Part shown: positions 1 to 8,534 of the stretch, in pieces | Layout of the letters: the number at the start of each line of letters is the position of its first letter | Numbering within the stretch: the stretch's first letter is position 1 | Origin: Candidatus Pelagibacter sp. | GTDB lineage: Bacteria > Pseudomonadota > Alphaproteobacteria > Pelagibacterales > Pelagibacteraceae | DNA: 20,047 bases | NCBI GenBank assembly: GCA_028408025.1 | Contig: JAOOKL010000007.1 | Coordinates: 1-20,047 of the forward strand | Direction: 5' to 3' | Program-made: the position numbers and the translations under genes | The notes under the pieces: model-generated | The model's input: only the letters and a program-made list of their open reading frames with translations | The model's database searches: none | Told to the model about the DNA's origin: nothing

Positions 1-600
1 CAAAATACTCCGCAAGCTAGAATTGCCTATAAAGGCGAAAGTGAAGAATATAAAAAAACTAACACAGAACTTTACTTGATATTTGCTCTTGCTTTAATAA
101 CAGCTTATTTAGCTTTGAGCGCACAATTTGAAAGTTGGAGGCATCCATTAACAATAATGTTAACTGTTCCAATGGCAATACTAGGAGGCCTATTAGGTCT
201 TTTAGTAGTTGGATCTTCGCTAAACGTTTATAGTCAAATTGCTTTGATCATTCTAATTGGTTTATCAGCAAAAAATGGAATTTTAATTGTTGAGTTTGCT
301 AATCAATTAAGGAAAGAAGGAAAAAATCTTGAAATTGCAGTTTTTGAAGCAGCTTCGATTAGATTAAGGCCAATTTTAATGACAAGTATATCTACAATAA
401 TTGGTGTTCTCCCTCTTATTCTGGGAACTGGTCCAGGTGCAGCAAGCAGGTTGACAGTTGGTATAACAATATTTGGCGGTATGCTGTTCTCAACTTTTTT
501 TACTCTATATGTAATTCCTACTGTTTATACCATAGTTGGTAAAGGAACTCAGAGAATAGATGCGGTTGAAATAGAATTAAAAAAACAGCTTAAAAAATAA
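1..600 (+). CDS. RND-family efflux transporter inner-membrane permease, C-terminal fragment (5' end outside window)
   Basis: This is the last 199 codons of a gene that begins before the window; frame 1 is open from base 1, so the first ATG at 76 is internal. The fragment matches the C-terminal membrane half of AcrB/MexB-type proton-driven drug or solute exporters. It shows the paired segments ESWRHPLTIMLTVPMAILGG and GLSAKNGILIVEFANQL, then RLRPILMTSISTIIGVLPL and a closing hydrophobic segment ending in VIPTVYT, all in the family's usual order. These form the last transmembrane helices of the trimeric pump, which works with a periplasmic adaptor and usually an outer-membrane channel. The short basic tail after the last helix is normal. 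The final 11 bases overlap the convergent lipoprotein gene. The transported substrate cannot be told from this part. The family call is strong. Confidence 0.93.
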   Translation, partial: QNTPQARIAYKGESEEYKKTNTELYLIFALALITAYLALSAQFESWRHPLTIMLTVPMAILGGLLGLLVVGSSLNVYSQIALIILIGLSAKNGILIVEFANQLRKEGKNLEIAVFEAASIRLRPILMTSISTIIGVLPLILGTGPGAASRLTVGITIFGGMLFSTFFTLYVIPTVYTIVGKGTQRIDAVEIELKKQLKK

Positions 601-1189
601 TATATTTATTCTTATCTAGATTCTTTTTGCAAAGCTTAAGCTGTTTTCTGTATTTACTTGCCATATCTTTTACAGACTTAGCATAAATAATAGCTTTTTT
701 GTCTTTAGAATAATTTTTATAATCTCCCCAGCCTTTATAATAAGCTAAATACTGCCTGTAGGCATCTTGTTTAGATATTTTTAATATCTTAGAAGTTTTG
801 TGAATATACCAACCTATAAAATCAACTGAGTCTTTAAAACGAGCTCGTGTTGCTAATGGATTGTCTGTTTCTCTTTTGTACTGCTCCCAAGTTCCTTTTA
901 CAGCCTGGGAATAGCCAAAAGAACTAGATGGTCTTTTAAAAGGTATTACTTTAAATAATTTTTTCCTAGGAGGTTTAGCTAACCAATTAAAATCACTCTC
1001 TTTTTTTACAAAAGCAAGTTGTAAGTGAATAGGTGCTCCCCATTTCTCATATGAAGCTTTAGCATGTTTATACCAAAGATATCTTTCTTCAAATATTGCG
1101 CAACTATTTTGAGTATTTTTTGGAATTGAAGAACAAGTAGCTAATAAGAAAAAAATTCCAATAGATAAAATTTTTTTATAAAGAATCAT
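590..1189 (-). CDS. Lytic-transglycosylase-like (SLT domain) lipoprotein
   Basis: A 199-residue protein with a type II (lipoprotein) signal peptide: basic start, hydrophobic stretch, then the lipobox LATC with the lipidated cysteine at residue 19. Threonine just before the cysteine is less usual than Ala/Gly/Ser but tolerated. The mature part resembles a soluble lytic transglycosylase domain. It has an acidic residue in the context VKKESDF (Glu64, the likely catalytic acid), then SSFGYSQAVKGTWEQY (residues 89-104), the Gly-Tyr-x-Gln motif region, and a Tyr-rich AYYKGWGDY stretch near 149-157. Such enzymes cleave the MurNAc-GlcNAc bond of peptidoglycan and release 1,6-anhydro-muropeptides, probably here at the inner face of the outer membrane. 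It lies 20 bases downstream of the nuclease-like gene on the same strand and is probably co-transcribed with it. Family assignment is fairly good; activity is inferred. Confidence 0.72.
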   Translation of the reverse strand: MILYKKILSIGIFFLLATCSSIPKNTQNSCAIFEERYLWYKHAKASYEKWGAPIHLQLAFVKKESDFNWLAKPPRKKLFKVIPFKRPSSSFGYSQAVKGTWEQYKRETDNPLATRARFKDSVDFIGWYIHKTSKILKISKQDAYRQYLAYYKGWGDYKNYSKDKKAIIYAKSVKDMASKYRKQLKLCKKNLDKNKYIIF

Positions 1190-1210
1190 TTCTTAAATTA
1201 TATAAGAAAT
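1188..1210 (-). repeat. Perfect 8-bp inverted repeat spanning stop and start of adjacent genes
   Basis: ATTTCTTA (1188-1195) and TAAGAAAT (1203-1210) are exact reverse complements separated by a 7-base AT loop. In the minus-strand transcript the hairpin begins at the stop codon of the nuclease-like gene and ends inside the ATG of the lipoprotein gene, so it could couple or restrain translation of the downstream gene. All pairs but one are A-U, so the stem is weak, and chance is a real alternative in this AT-rich DNA. Confidence 0.35.
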
Positions 1211-1701
1211 TAATTTAGCTTTCTCCATTTTTCTGGTTTCATAAAAGACCCTTTCCACATTCCCAATTTTTCTTCTTTCGCATAATTTTCGTCAAGTATA
1301 TATAGTTTTGAATATTTTCTATAAGCTATTGCATAACCATTTCGCACCATCCATCTGTTCAAATTTATTTTACCTTTCAAACATTTTCCCAAATATCTCT
1401 TATATCTATCTTTTCCTGATAAAATACATTTTACAGGTTCATTGCCAATTTTTTGTATAAGTTTTTTTTTAGATATTTGTCCACAATAATAATCTTTTTG
1501 AAAATTTAAGAAAATTATTTGAAGGTAAGATTTTTTACATTTTTGTCTCATTTCGGGAGCGTCAATACCTTCTAATCTAATCTTATAAGATTTAATATGA
1601 ATTGTATCTCCATCAACTACTTTCGGAACTCCAATAATTTCTGATGCTTGAATATTTTGAAAAAAAAATAAGATTAATATTGTTATTATGTATTTATTCA
1701 T
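1210..1701 (-). CDS. Exported thermonuclease (staphylococcal nuclease/SNase-like) family protein
   Basis: A 163-residue protein with an N-terminal signal peptide (about residues 1-19, plausible cleavage after QAS). The body carries the SNase-fold motifs in order. VVDGDTI (residues 28-34) supplies a calcium-site aspartate. IRLEGIDAPE (41-50) gives Arg42, Asp47 and Glu50, equivalent to Arg35, Asp40 and Glu43 of the staphylococcal enzyme. DRYKRYLG (98-105) gives Arg102, matching Arg87. NGYA (121-124) and EEKLGMW (143-149) are typical of the C-terminal helices. All catalytic positions are therefore present, which suggests an active calcium-dependent phosphodiesterase that degrades DNA or RNA in the periplasm or outside the cell, perhaps for phosphorus or nucleoside scavenging. 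Its ATG overlaps the end of the VanZ-like gene by four bases, so the two are translationally linked. Confidence 0.85.
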   Translation of the reverse strand: MNKYIITILILFFFQNIQASEIIGVPKVVDGDTIHIKSYKIRLEGIDAPEMRQKCKKSYLQIIFLNFQKDYYCGQISKKKLIQKIGNEPVKCILSGKDRYKRYLGKCLKGKINLNRWMVRNGYAIAYRKYSKLYILDENYAKEEKLGMWKGSFMKPEKWRKLN

Positions 1702-2099
1702 AAAATCATTTTTTTTAAAAAAAATATTAATATTACTCCAATCATATTAGCCAACAAATCGTAAAGCTCGAAAGCTCGATTAGGAATAAAATAGTGTGAG
1801 ATTTCTAAAAGAATAGAGATAAAAAAAATAAAATAAAGATTAGTAAAAATTCGGATCTGTTTTAAATTACAAATCACAGCTAAAGTTGTAATGTACATAA
1901 AACAAAATAAATGATTAATTGAAGTCCCTATAGGGTTATCAACTAAATTTGGTTGTTTTCCTAAATCTCCATAAAAAAAATATCCAATCAGACTTCCCGG
2001 AAATAGATATAGAATGAACAATCCGATTAAAGAGAAATAGTAAAGATATTCAATCAATTTTATGACATTATTTTTCATTATAAATTTAATATAGTACAT
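1698..2099 (-). CDS. VanZ-like small integral membrane protein
   Basis: A 133-residue, very hydrophobic protein with about four transmembrane segments (roughly residues 20-42, 61-78, 84-102 and 115-130). The C-terminal half has the VanZ-family pattern: Glu99 at the end of a helix, then ISHYFIPNRAFELYDLLANMIG, with Arg108, Asp114, Asn118 and Gly121 in the conserved spacing. The best-known member gives low-level teicoplanin resistance, but most members have no known function, so no substrate is proposed. Two starts are possible, ATG at 2099 or Met8 at 2078. The latter leaves 42 bases to divergent gpmA and may be the true one; neither has a clear Shine-Dalgarno. It is the first gene of the three-gene minus-strand run ending in the lipoprotein. 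Confidence 0.68.
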   Translation of the reverse strand: MYYIKFIMKNNVIKLIEYLYYFSLIGLFILYLFPGSLIGYFFYGDLGKQPNLVDNPIGTSINHLFCFMYITTLAVICNLKQIRIFTNLYFIFFISILLEISHYFIPNRAFELYDLLANMIGVILIFFLKKMIL

Positions 2100-2120
2100 A
2101 ATTTCTGATATTTAACTATT

Positions 2121-2840
2121 ATGAGTAAATTAATCTTAACAAGACATGGCCAAAGTGTATGGAATGCTGAAAACAAATTTACGGGATGGGTAGACGTTGA
2201 TTTATCCGAAAAAGGAATTTTAGAGGCTCGAAAATCTGGTCAATTAATTAAAAATCTAAATATTAATATAGATGTTTCCTACACATCTTTTTTAAAAAGA
2301 GCCATCAAAACGCTTACCACTATACTTCAAGAAAATGGTTTGGAGCTTAAATTTAATACTTCTTGGGAATTAAATGAGAGACATTACGGATCTTTAACTG
2401 GTTTAAACAAAGAGGAAACTAAAAAAAAAATTGGTGAGGAACAGTTTAAAAAATATAGAAGATCTTGGGATATGCCGCCGCCACCAATGGCTGAGAATGA
2501 TAAAAATATTTCTTTATTTAGTCCGTTAAATGCAAGTATACCAGTGGGCATGATACCTTTTACGGAGTCCTTAAAAGATACTTATGGAAGAGTTATTCCT
2601 TACTATGAAAAAGAAATTCAAAAACATTTCAAAGAAAATAAGAATGTTTTAATATCAGCTCATGGTAATTCAATAAGAGCACTATGTAAGTATTTGTTTA
2701 AAATTTCTGATGAAAAGATTAATGAATTAGAAATTCCTACAGGAAATCCTCTTATAATTGAATTTGATAATAATCTAAAAATCCAAAAGTATCATTATTT
2801 AGATGAGAATAGAGCTAAACCTATTATTTTTAATCAGTAA
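2121..2840 (+). CDS. gpmA: 2,3-bisphosphoglycerate-dependent phosphoglycerate mutase
   Basis: A 239-residue cytoplasmic enzyme that interconverts 3- and 2-phosphoglycerate in lower glycolysis and gluconeogenesis. The histidine-phosphatase core is intact: LTRHGQSVWNAENKFTGW (residues 6-23) with Arg8 and the phosphorylated His9, Arg60 in SFLKRA, LNERHYG with Glu86 as the likely proton donor, and the second catalytic histidine in ISAHGNS (His181). The long insertion with YRRSWDMPPPP (112-122) separates dPGM from generic histidine phosphatases. Length is normal for the family. No Shine-Dalgarno is visible before the ATG, and the sequence upstream is only AT-rich. The last 7 bases overlap convergent murU. 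It is likely expressed as a single gene. Confidence 0.95.
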   Translation: MSKLILTRHGQSVWNAENKFTGWVDVDLSEKGILEARKSGQLIKNLNINIDVSYTSFLKRAIKTLTTILQENGLELKFNTSWELNERHYGSLTGLNKEETKKKIGEEQFKKYRRSWDMPPPPMAENDKNISLFSPLNASIPVGMIPFTESLKDTYGRVIPYYEKEIQKHFKENKNVLISAHGNSIRALCKYLFKISDEKINELEIPTGNPLIIEFDNNLKIQKYHYLDENRAKPIIFNQ

Positions 2841-3523
2841 ATTAAATTAGATATCTTATCGTACATTTCTTTTGTATTTAAGTGATAAAACTTTTGTTTA
2901 CTCTCATTTCCAATTAAAGAATTTTCCTTAATTAGATAGTTCCAAATTTTGTTCATAGAAAAAATTTTATCTTTTATGGAACTAAAAGCGTTTTGGTCTA
3001 AAATTTGAAGACCAGTAAAAATATATTCATTGCTTTTATCTCTACTAATCACACCATTATGAAGATTAAAATCTCCCTTAAAAGAACTGTCAAAGCTCAA
3101 TTTTTTATTGACTAACAATAAACAAGGTTTTTTCTTTTTAAAATAAAGATCTTCTAAATCTTTTAATTCATTGCAGTAGGCATCACTCCATAATGTATCA
3201 GGATTAACTGCTATAAAAGGTTTTTTAAAAGATTTAGTGGCGTGAAGTATTCCACCTCCAGTATCAAGCAACATGTTCTGCTCATCGGAGATCATAATTT
3301 TTGCCTCATAATTCTTGCTATTAATAAAATCTTTTATTTGACCTGGTAGATGATGGACATTAATAACTATTTCTTCTATTCCATGATTAATTAACAACTC
3401 AATAGCTCTCTCTAACAAGTTCTTGCTACCTATTTGAATTAGCGGCTTAGGAGTTTTTAAAGTGATCGGCTGCATTCTTTTTCCCAATCCAGCAGCTAGA
3501 ATCATTCCATGTTTAATGTTCAT
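2834..3523 (-). CDS. murU: Sugar-1-phosphate nucleotidylyltransferase, probable MurNAc-1-phosphate uridylyltransferase
   Basis: A 229-residue nucleotidyltransferase with the family signature at the N terminus, LAAGLGKRM (residues 9-17), followed by TPKPLI (24-29), which bind the NTP. DTGGGI (87-92) and NPDTLW (107-112) are the base/sugar contact and metal-site regions. The short length without a C-terminal hexapeptide domain fits MurU/GCD1-like enzymes rather than GlmU. The decisive clue is context: it overlaps by four bases the AmgK-like kinase upstream. In the AmgK-MurU route, anhydro-sugar-derived MurNAc is phosphorylated at C1 and converted to UDP-MurNAc, which bypasses de novo (fosfomycin-sensitive) synthesis. 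Other sugar nucleotides remain possible. It is the last gene of the minus-strand block and its end overlaps gpmA. Confidence 0.8.
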   Translation of the reverse strand: MNIKHGMILAAGLGKRMQPITLKTPKPLIQIGSKNLLERAIELLINHGIEEIVINVHHLPGQIKDFINSKNYEAKIMISDEQNMLLDTGGGILHATKSFKKPFIAVNPDTLWSDAYCNELKDLEDLYFKKKKPCLLLVNKKLSFDSSFKGDFNLHNGVISRDKSNEYIFTGLQILDQNAFSSIKDKIFSMNKIWNYLIKENSLIGNESKQKFYHLNTKEMYDKISNLIY

Positions 3524-4479
3524 ATTCTAACCTCTTTTAATTTTTTTAAAGGTAGATGCTTTTTAAATAATATATTTAATCTAGAAAAAATAGGGTTTCT
3601 CATTCTTTTTTCAAGAAGTGACCAGGTGTGAGGTAAATATTTTAGATAGTTTGGTTTTTTATCTCTTTTATAAAGACGAACAAAAATCCCAAGTATTTTT
3701 AAATTTCTTTGAACAGATAAAATATCAAAATCATTTTTAAAATGAGATTGATCCTTAACTTTAAATTTAGATTTTTTTATATAGTATTCAAATAAATCAT
3801 CTTTTAAATTGTTAGGCATTTTAATCCTTACGTCATCAATCAAAGAGGCAACATCATATAAAGGATTTCCAATTATTGCATCTTGACTATCAATTAGACT
3901 TAATTTTTTTTGAGTTATCATTACATTTGATGCATGAAAATCTCTGTGTGTAAAACAATTGTTTTTAAAATGAAGTTTTTTATAAATATTATTAAGTTCT
4001 TTCTTTAATATTTTTTTGATTTTCCCAAGCTTTAAATTTTTAGAGCAATGCTTTAGATACCAATCAAAAAATAAATCTGACTCTTTGTGAAGGTGGCTTA
4101 AAGAATATTTAGTAAATTTGATTTTTTTTCCACTAAAATAATATTGATTTTTCAGTCTAACTTTTTGTAATTTGATGATTAATTCAATTAGTTTTTTATA
4201 GGCCTTTAGTTTATTTTTTTTATTCTTAATATACTTGTAAAAAGATTTATCACCTAAATCTGTAATTTCTATCATGTTATTTTTGTAATAATTTTTTATA
4301 AGTTTGGGTGATAAAATATGATGATTGTTTAAAATTTTATTAACAACAGAATAAACAATTAAATTTTTATACTGTTCCTTTCTTGCTAAAACTATTATTG
4401 AAGTTTTATTGTTCTTTTCAACTCTATAGAATTCTCTAAAAGACGCATCTCCAGAAATTTTTTTTAATCTATAATTCAT
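3520..4479 (-). CDS. amgK: Phosphotransferase, probable N-acetylmuramate/N-acetylglucosamine kinase
   Basis: A 319-residue member of the aminoglycoside-phosphotransferase/choline-kinase fold. The N terminus has GDASFREFYRV (residues 10-20), characteristic of the AmgK subgroup. The catalytic loop is FTHRDFHASNVM (177-188), with Asp180 as the presumed base and Asn185 as a metal ligand. The second metal motif is LIDSQDA (195-201), followed by GNPLYDVASL. AmgK phosphorylates MurNAc (and GlcNAc) at the anomeric position in the cytoplasm, feeding MurU encoded immediately downstream. Its 5' end overlaps tsaE by 11 bases and its 3' end overlaps murU by four, so all three are translationally coupled. 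The sequence is unusually lysine-rich, as expected from the AT-biased genome. Older annotations would call it an aminoglycoside phosphotransferase, but a resistance role is unlikely. Confidence 0.82.
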   Translation of the reverse strand: MNYRLKKISGDASFREFYRVEKNNKTSIIVLARKEQYKNLIVYSVVNKILNNHHILSPKLIKNYYKNNMIEITDLGDKSFYKYIKNKKNKLKAYKKLIELIIKLQKVRLKNQYYFSGKKIKFTKYSLSHLHKESDLFFDWYLKHCSKNLKLGKIKKILKKELNNIYKKLHFKNNCFTHRDFHASNVMITQKKLSLIDSQDAIIGNPLYDVASLIDDVRIKMPNNLKDDLFEYYIKKSKFKVKDQSHFKNDFDILSVQRNLKILGIFVRLYKRDKKPNYLKYLPHTWSLLEKRMRNPIFSRLNILFKKHLPLKKLKEVRI

Positions 4480-4924
4480 TTATTTTAAAATCTTTCCATT
4501 TTCCATATCCCACAAGACCAAATTCTCTTTCGTTCTCCTTCTCAGAATAATTTAAACGTAACTCTAGTCTATTTGCTATGTTTGTTTTAATTATTTCGGG
4601 CCATTCAATAATTTTTATTGCGTTAACTTCCTCCTTAAATATACCTAAATGATCTAACTCCTTATTGTTCTTAATTCTATAAAGATCATAATGCATTACT
4701 TTTAAATTTTTAATATCGTATTCATATAATAGGTTAAATGTTGGGCTTAAAACTTCTGTTTCTTTTGTACCTTTTCGTTTTTGTAAATAATTAATAAAAT
4801 TTCTTGTAAAAGTTGTTTTTCCTACTCCAATTTCACCGATTAAAAGAATACAATCTTTTTCAGAGACATGATCTGCAATTTTATTTGAAATTAATTTAAG
4901 GTGATCTAAAGATTTAACAATCAT
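4469..4924 (-). CDS. tsaE: tRNA t6A37 biosynthesis ATPase TsaE
   Basis: A 151-residue P-loop protein (formerly YjeE). It has the Walker A sequence GEIGVGKTTF (residues 30-39), the family motif SPTFNLLYEY (60-69), HYDLYRI (78-84) and IIEWPE (105-110). TsaE binds the TsaB-TsaD complex and its ATPase activity supports repeated cycles of threonylcarbamoyl transfer to adenosine 37 of ANN-decoding tRNAs. It is cytoplasmic and usually essential. It begins 11 bases after ahcY and overlaps amgK by 11 bases. The order ahcY, tsaE, kinase, nucleotidyltransferase is familiar in alphaproteobacteria. Length and motif order are typical. Confidence 0.94.
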   Translation of the reverse strand: MIVKSLDHLKLISNKIADHVSEKDCILLIGEIGVGKTTFTRNFINYLQKRKGTKETEVLSPTFNLLYEYDIKNLKVMHYDLYRIKNNKELDHLGIFKEEVNAIKIIEWPEIIKTNIANRLELRLNYSEKENEREFGLVGYGKWKDFKINEL

Positions 4925-4935
4925 TAGCTACTAAT

Positions 4936-6228
<1,293 letters not shown>

Positions 6229-6232
6229 TTAA

Positions 6233-6262
6233 TGTTATTTAACAAGATAACAGAATGTTATC
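6233..6262 (-). promoter_or_regulatory. Two adjacent inverted repeats in the ahcY leader (hairpin, operator or attenuator candidate)
   Basis: Within the 48 bases between chvG and ahcY there are four copies of one short element in alternating orientation: TGTTA (6233-6237), TAACA (6240-6244), GATAACA (6246-6252) and TGTTATC (6256-6262). The last two form a perfect 7-bp stem with a GAA loop on the plus strand; the first two form a 5-bp stem. Six bases of the first copy can also pair with the third, so the two structures compete. It could be a weak terminator after chvG, a protein-binding operator, or a folded leader. No long U-tract follows the stem in the direction of transcription. Confidence 0.45.
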
Positions 6263-6273
6263 AAGTAAGATCG

Positions 6274-7797
6274 CTAAGAAAATTTTGGTAACAATACTTC
6301 TACTTGAGCTCCTTGTTTATTTACTCTATTTGAGGCAGATATTGTACCTTCATGTAATTCGACTATATTTTTTACAATATTAAGTCCTAAGCCTGAATGC
6401 TTTCCAAAGCTTTTAGGTCTATTGCTGTAAAAACGTTTAAATATTTTTTGGGGAGATGTCTCTGAAAAACCAGGACCTTCATCTTTAATCACTAATAATA
6501 TATTATTTGAAGTTTCTTCCATGTTAATTTCAATTTTCTTATTATCTTCACTAAAAGAGATAGAATTATCTAATAAATTAGCTACCACCTGTTCTAATCT
6601 ATTTTCTATACCTAAAATAAAATAACTATTTTTTGAATTAATTTTCTTTTTGATATTGATTTGAATATTCTTATTTTGATTTTTTAAATCTTGTCTAAAA
6701 TCTTCAACTACATTATCTATGACATCGAGTAGATTTATTTTACTCATTTTTTCTCTGGACCATGTGGCCTCATCTTTTAACATTTGAGAGTAATCTGTGA
6801 TAAGTCTTTCTATTCTCTCAACATCATGGTTTATAATCGTTAGCAATTTTTCACTTTCCGTTTTTGCAGTAGTTTTGTCTAATAATTCCGAAGCACTTTT
6901 AAGGGACGCCAAAGGGTTTCTTATCTCATGAGCTAAATCATTAGAAAAAGTTTCAGCTCTTGTAGTTCTTTTTTGTAATTCTTTAGTCATCTCATCAATT
7001 GACTTTGTCAGTTTTCCAATTTCATCTTCTCTAACAAAAAAATTTTTTATATCTATATTTTGTGAAGATTTTTTTTTAATTGCTTCACTAAAGGAAACTA
7101 ATAAACCTATTGGTTTTAAAATATATTTATTCAGAAAAAGAGAAAATATTAAAATAACTAAAGCAACTGCTAATACTGTTCTTATTATGAATGCTCTTCT
7201 CTCTTTAACCGCATTTAAAATATCATTAGCTTCTTCAGAAACAACTATGTAACCTGCTTCTTTCTCTTTAAGTTTTATCCGACTTAATGTGCTAACAAAA
7301 AAATTATTTTGTATCTTTTCTGAAATTGTTAGTGCCTCATTCTCGTATCTATTTATAATTGCATCTTTTATAAGATTTTTATTTTGATCTACGATTAATC
7401 TTTCTGAATTATTTTTTTCTTTAACTTTTCCATCTAATGTTTGCTCTATAATTATTTCAGATCTTTCAAAAACATTCTGATCTAAATCTAAAATATTAGT
7501 ATCACCAATTAATTCACCTTTTATATCAAAAAACTGAACTCTATCTAAGCTTTGAAAAAGAAATCTAGTTGATAATAAAAAAGTTCTTATATTTTTTGAG
7601 TTAAATTCAACATTTAATCTTTCTAGGTGATCTACAGTATTATTTATAATAATAGAATGATTTGCTGTTCGTTTTTTAATTAAGTTAGGTTCAATAGCTT
7701 TTAGATAAATTATAGTAAAAAGTCCTAAAATAGAGAATACGCTAAGATTAAATAATAAAAATTTTCTTAAAATAGATGCAGATTTTTTTTGTCTCAT
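6274..7797 (-). CDS. chvG: ChvG-type membrane sensor histidine kinase
   Basis: A 507-residue inner-membrane kinase. TM1 lies at about 11-33, a periplasmic sensor region spans about 34-203, and TM2 lies at about 204-226. A HAMP linker follows (about 227-280, ending in IGKLTKSIDEMTKELQKRT). The dimerisation/phosphoacceptor helix has SNDLAHEIRNPLASLKSA with His290. The ATPase domain has LEQVVANLLDNS (N box), KDEGPGF (G1) and HSGLGLNIVKNIVE (G2). ChvG (ExoS in Sinorhizobium) senses acid or envelope stress in alphaproteobacteria and controls ChvI. Its ATG overlaps the chvI stop by one base (TAATG), which implies translational coupling. Here the periplasmic inhibitor gene exoR, known as a partner in Rhizobiales, is not nearby. 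Assignment rests on architecture plus the paired ChvI-like regulator and ahcY neighbour. Confidence 0.88.
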   Translation of the reverse strand: MRQKKSASILRKFLLFNLSVFSILGLFTIIYLKAIEPNLIKKRTANHSIIINNTVDHLERLNVEFNSKNIRTFLLSTRFLFQSLDRVQFFDIKGELIGDTNILDLDQNVFERSEIIIEQTLDGKVKEKNNSERLIVDQNKNLIKDAIINRYENEALTISEKIQNNFFVSTLSRIKLKEKEAGYIVVSEEANDILNAVKERRAFIIRTVLAVALVILIFSLFLNKYILKPIGLLVSFSEAIKKKSSQNIDIKNFFVREDEIGKLTKSIDEMTKELQKRTTRAETFSNDLAHEIRNPLASLKSASELLDKTTAKTESEKLLTIINHDVERIERLITDYSQMLKDEATWSREKMSKINLLDVIDNVVEDFRQDLKNQNKNIQINIKKKINSKNSYFILGIENRLEQVVANLLDNSISFSEDNKKIEINMEETSNNILLVIKDEGPGFSETSPQKIFKRFYSNRPKSFGKHSGLGLNIVKNIVELHEGTISASNRVNKQGAQVEVLLPKFS

Positions 7798-8495
7798 TAA
7801 CTAACATTCCATCTATACCCACTTCCGTACCTAGTTTCAATCGCAGAAAATTTTTCATCTACCTTTTTGAACTTTTTTCTGATTCTTTTGACATGACTAT
7901 CAATAGTTCTGTCTTCTATCTCTGTATTCTCCTTATAAGCGATATCCATCAGATGAGCTCTTTCTTTAATAACACCTGGTCTTTTGGCTAATTCTTTTAC
8001 AATTAGAAATTCCGTAGTAGTTAGTTTGTCTGGCAGTGGTTTTCCTCCCCATTCACACTCTAGTTGAGAAGGGTCTAACTTTAATTTTCCATGATTAATA
8101 ATATTTTTTGTATCGTCTACGATATTATTTTTTTTTCTTAATTGAACTCTAATTCGTTCAATTAAAACTTTTGTTGAAAATCCTCCTGATTTTTTTACAA
8201 AGTCATCCGCCCCTAGTTTTAACCCTAGTAATTCATCAACTTCTTCATCCTTAGAAGTTAAAAAAATAATGGGTATCGACATTTTCTTTCTTAATTTTTT
8301 TAATAACTCTTCACCATCCATTCTCGGCATCTTTATATCTACCACAGCCAAGTCAGGTGGATTTCTTGTAAGACCAATTAACGCCGACTCTCCATCTATA
8401 TAAGTTTGAACAGAAAAACCCTCTCTCTCCAACGCGATACTTATACCAGTAAGGATATTTCTATCATCATCTACTAAAGCAATAGTTTGTGTCAT
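7797..8495 (-). CDS. chvI: ChvI-type OmpR-family response regulator
   Basis: A 232-residue regulator with an N-terminal receiver domain and a C-terminal winged helix. IALVDDDRNILTGISIALE (residues 5-23) closely follows the ChvI N-terminal pattern. The phosphoacceptor is Asp53 in VVDIKMPRMDG, with Thr80 in FLTS and Lys102. The DNA-binding domain ends in DRTIDSHVKRIRKKF and RYGSGYRW, typical of OmpR/PhoB members. One oddity is that the Lys-Pro after LGADDF is replaced: residues 101-107 read KKSGGFS where family members normally have RKPFS, so the conserved proline is lost and two residues are gained. ChvI controls envelope, acid-response and metabolic genes. It starts 39 bases after the polA stop and may be co-transcribed with polA or have its own promoter there. 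Confidence 0.9.
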   Translation of the reverse strand: MTQTIALVDDDRNILTGISIALEREGFSVQTYIDGESALIGLTRNPPDLAVVDIKMPRMDGEELLKKLRKKMSIPIIFLTSKDEEVDELLGLKLGADDFVKKSGGFSTKVLIERIRVQLRKKNNIVDDTKNIINHGKLKLDPSQLECEWGGKPLPDKLTTTEFLIVKELAKRPGVIKERAHLMDIAYKENTEIEDRTIDSHVKRIRKKFKKVDEKFSAIETRYGSGYRWNVS

Positions 8496-8534
8496 ATGTT
8501 TATTCTCAAGATCTTAATGTCAAAATTTAGGCGT

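Noticed and set aside
3520..4479. Aminoglycoside resistance gene
   Set aside because: The kinase fold is shared, but the N-terminal GDASFREFYRV motif and the murU partner indicate a cell-wall sugar kinase.
8496..8534. Promoter for chvI based on TTGACA on the minus strand (8518-8523)
   Set aside because: No TATAAT-like box lies 16-18 bases downstream before the start codon; the only candidates overlap the ATG or are too close to the -35.
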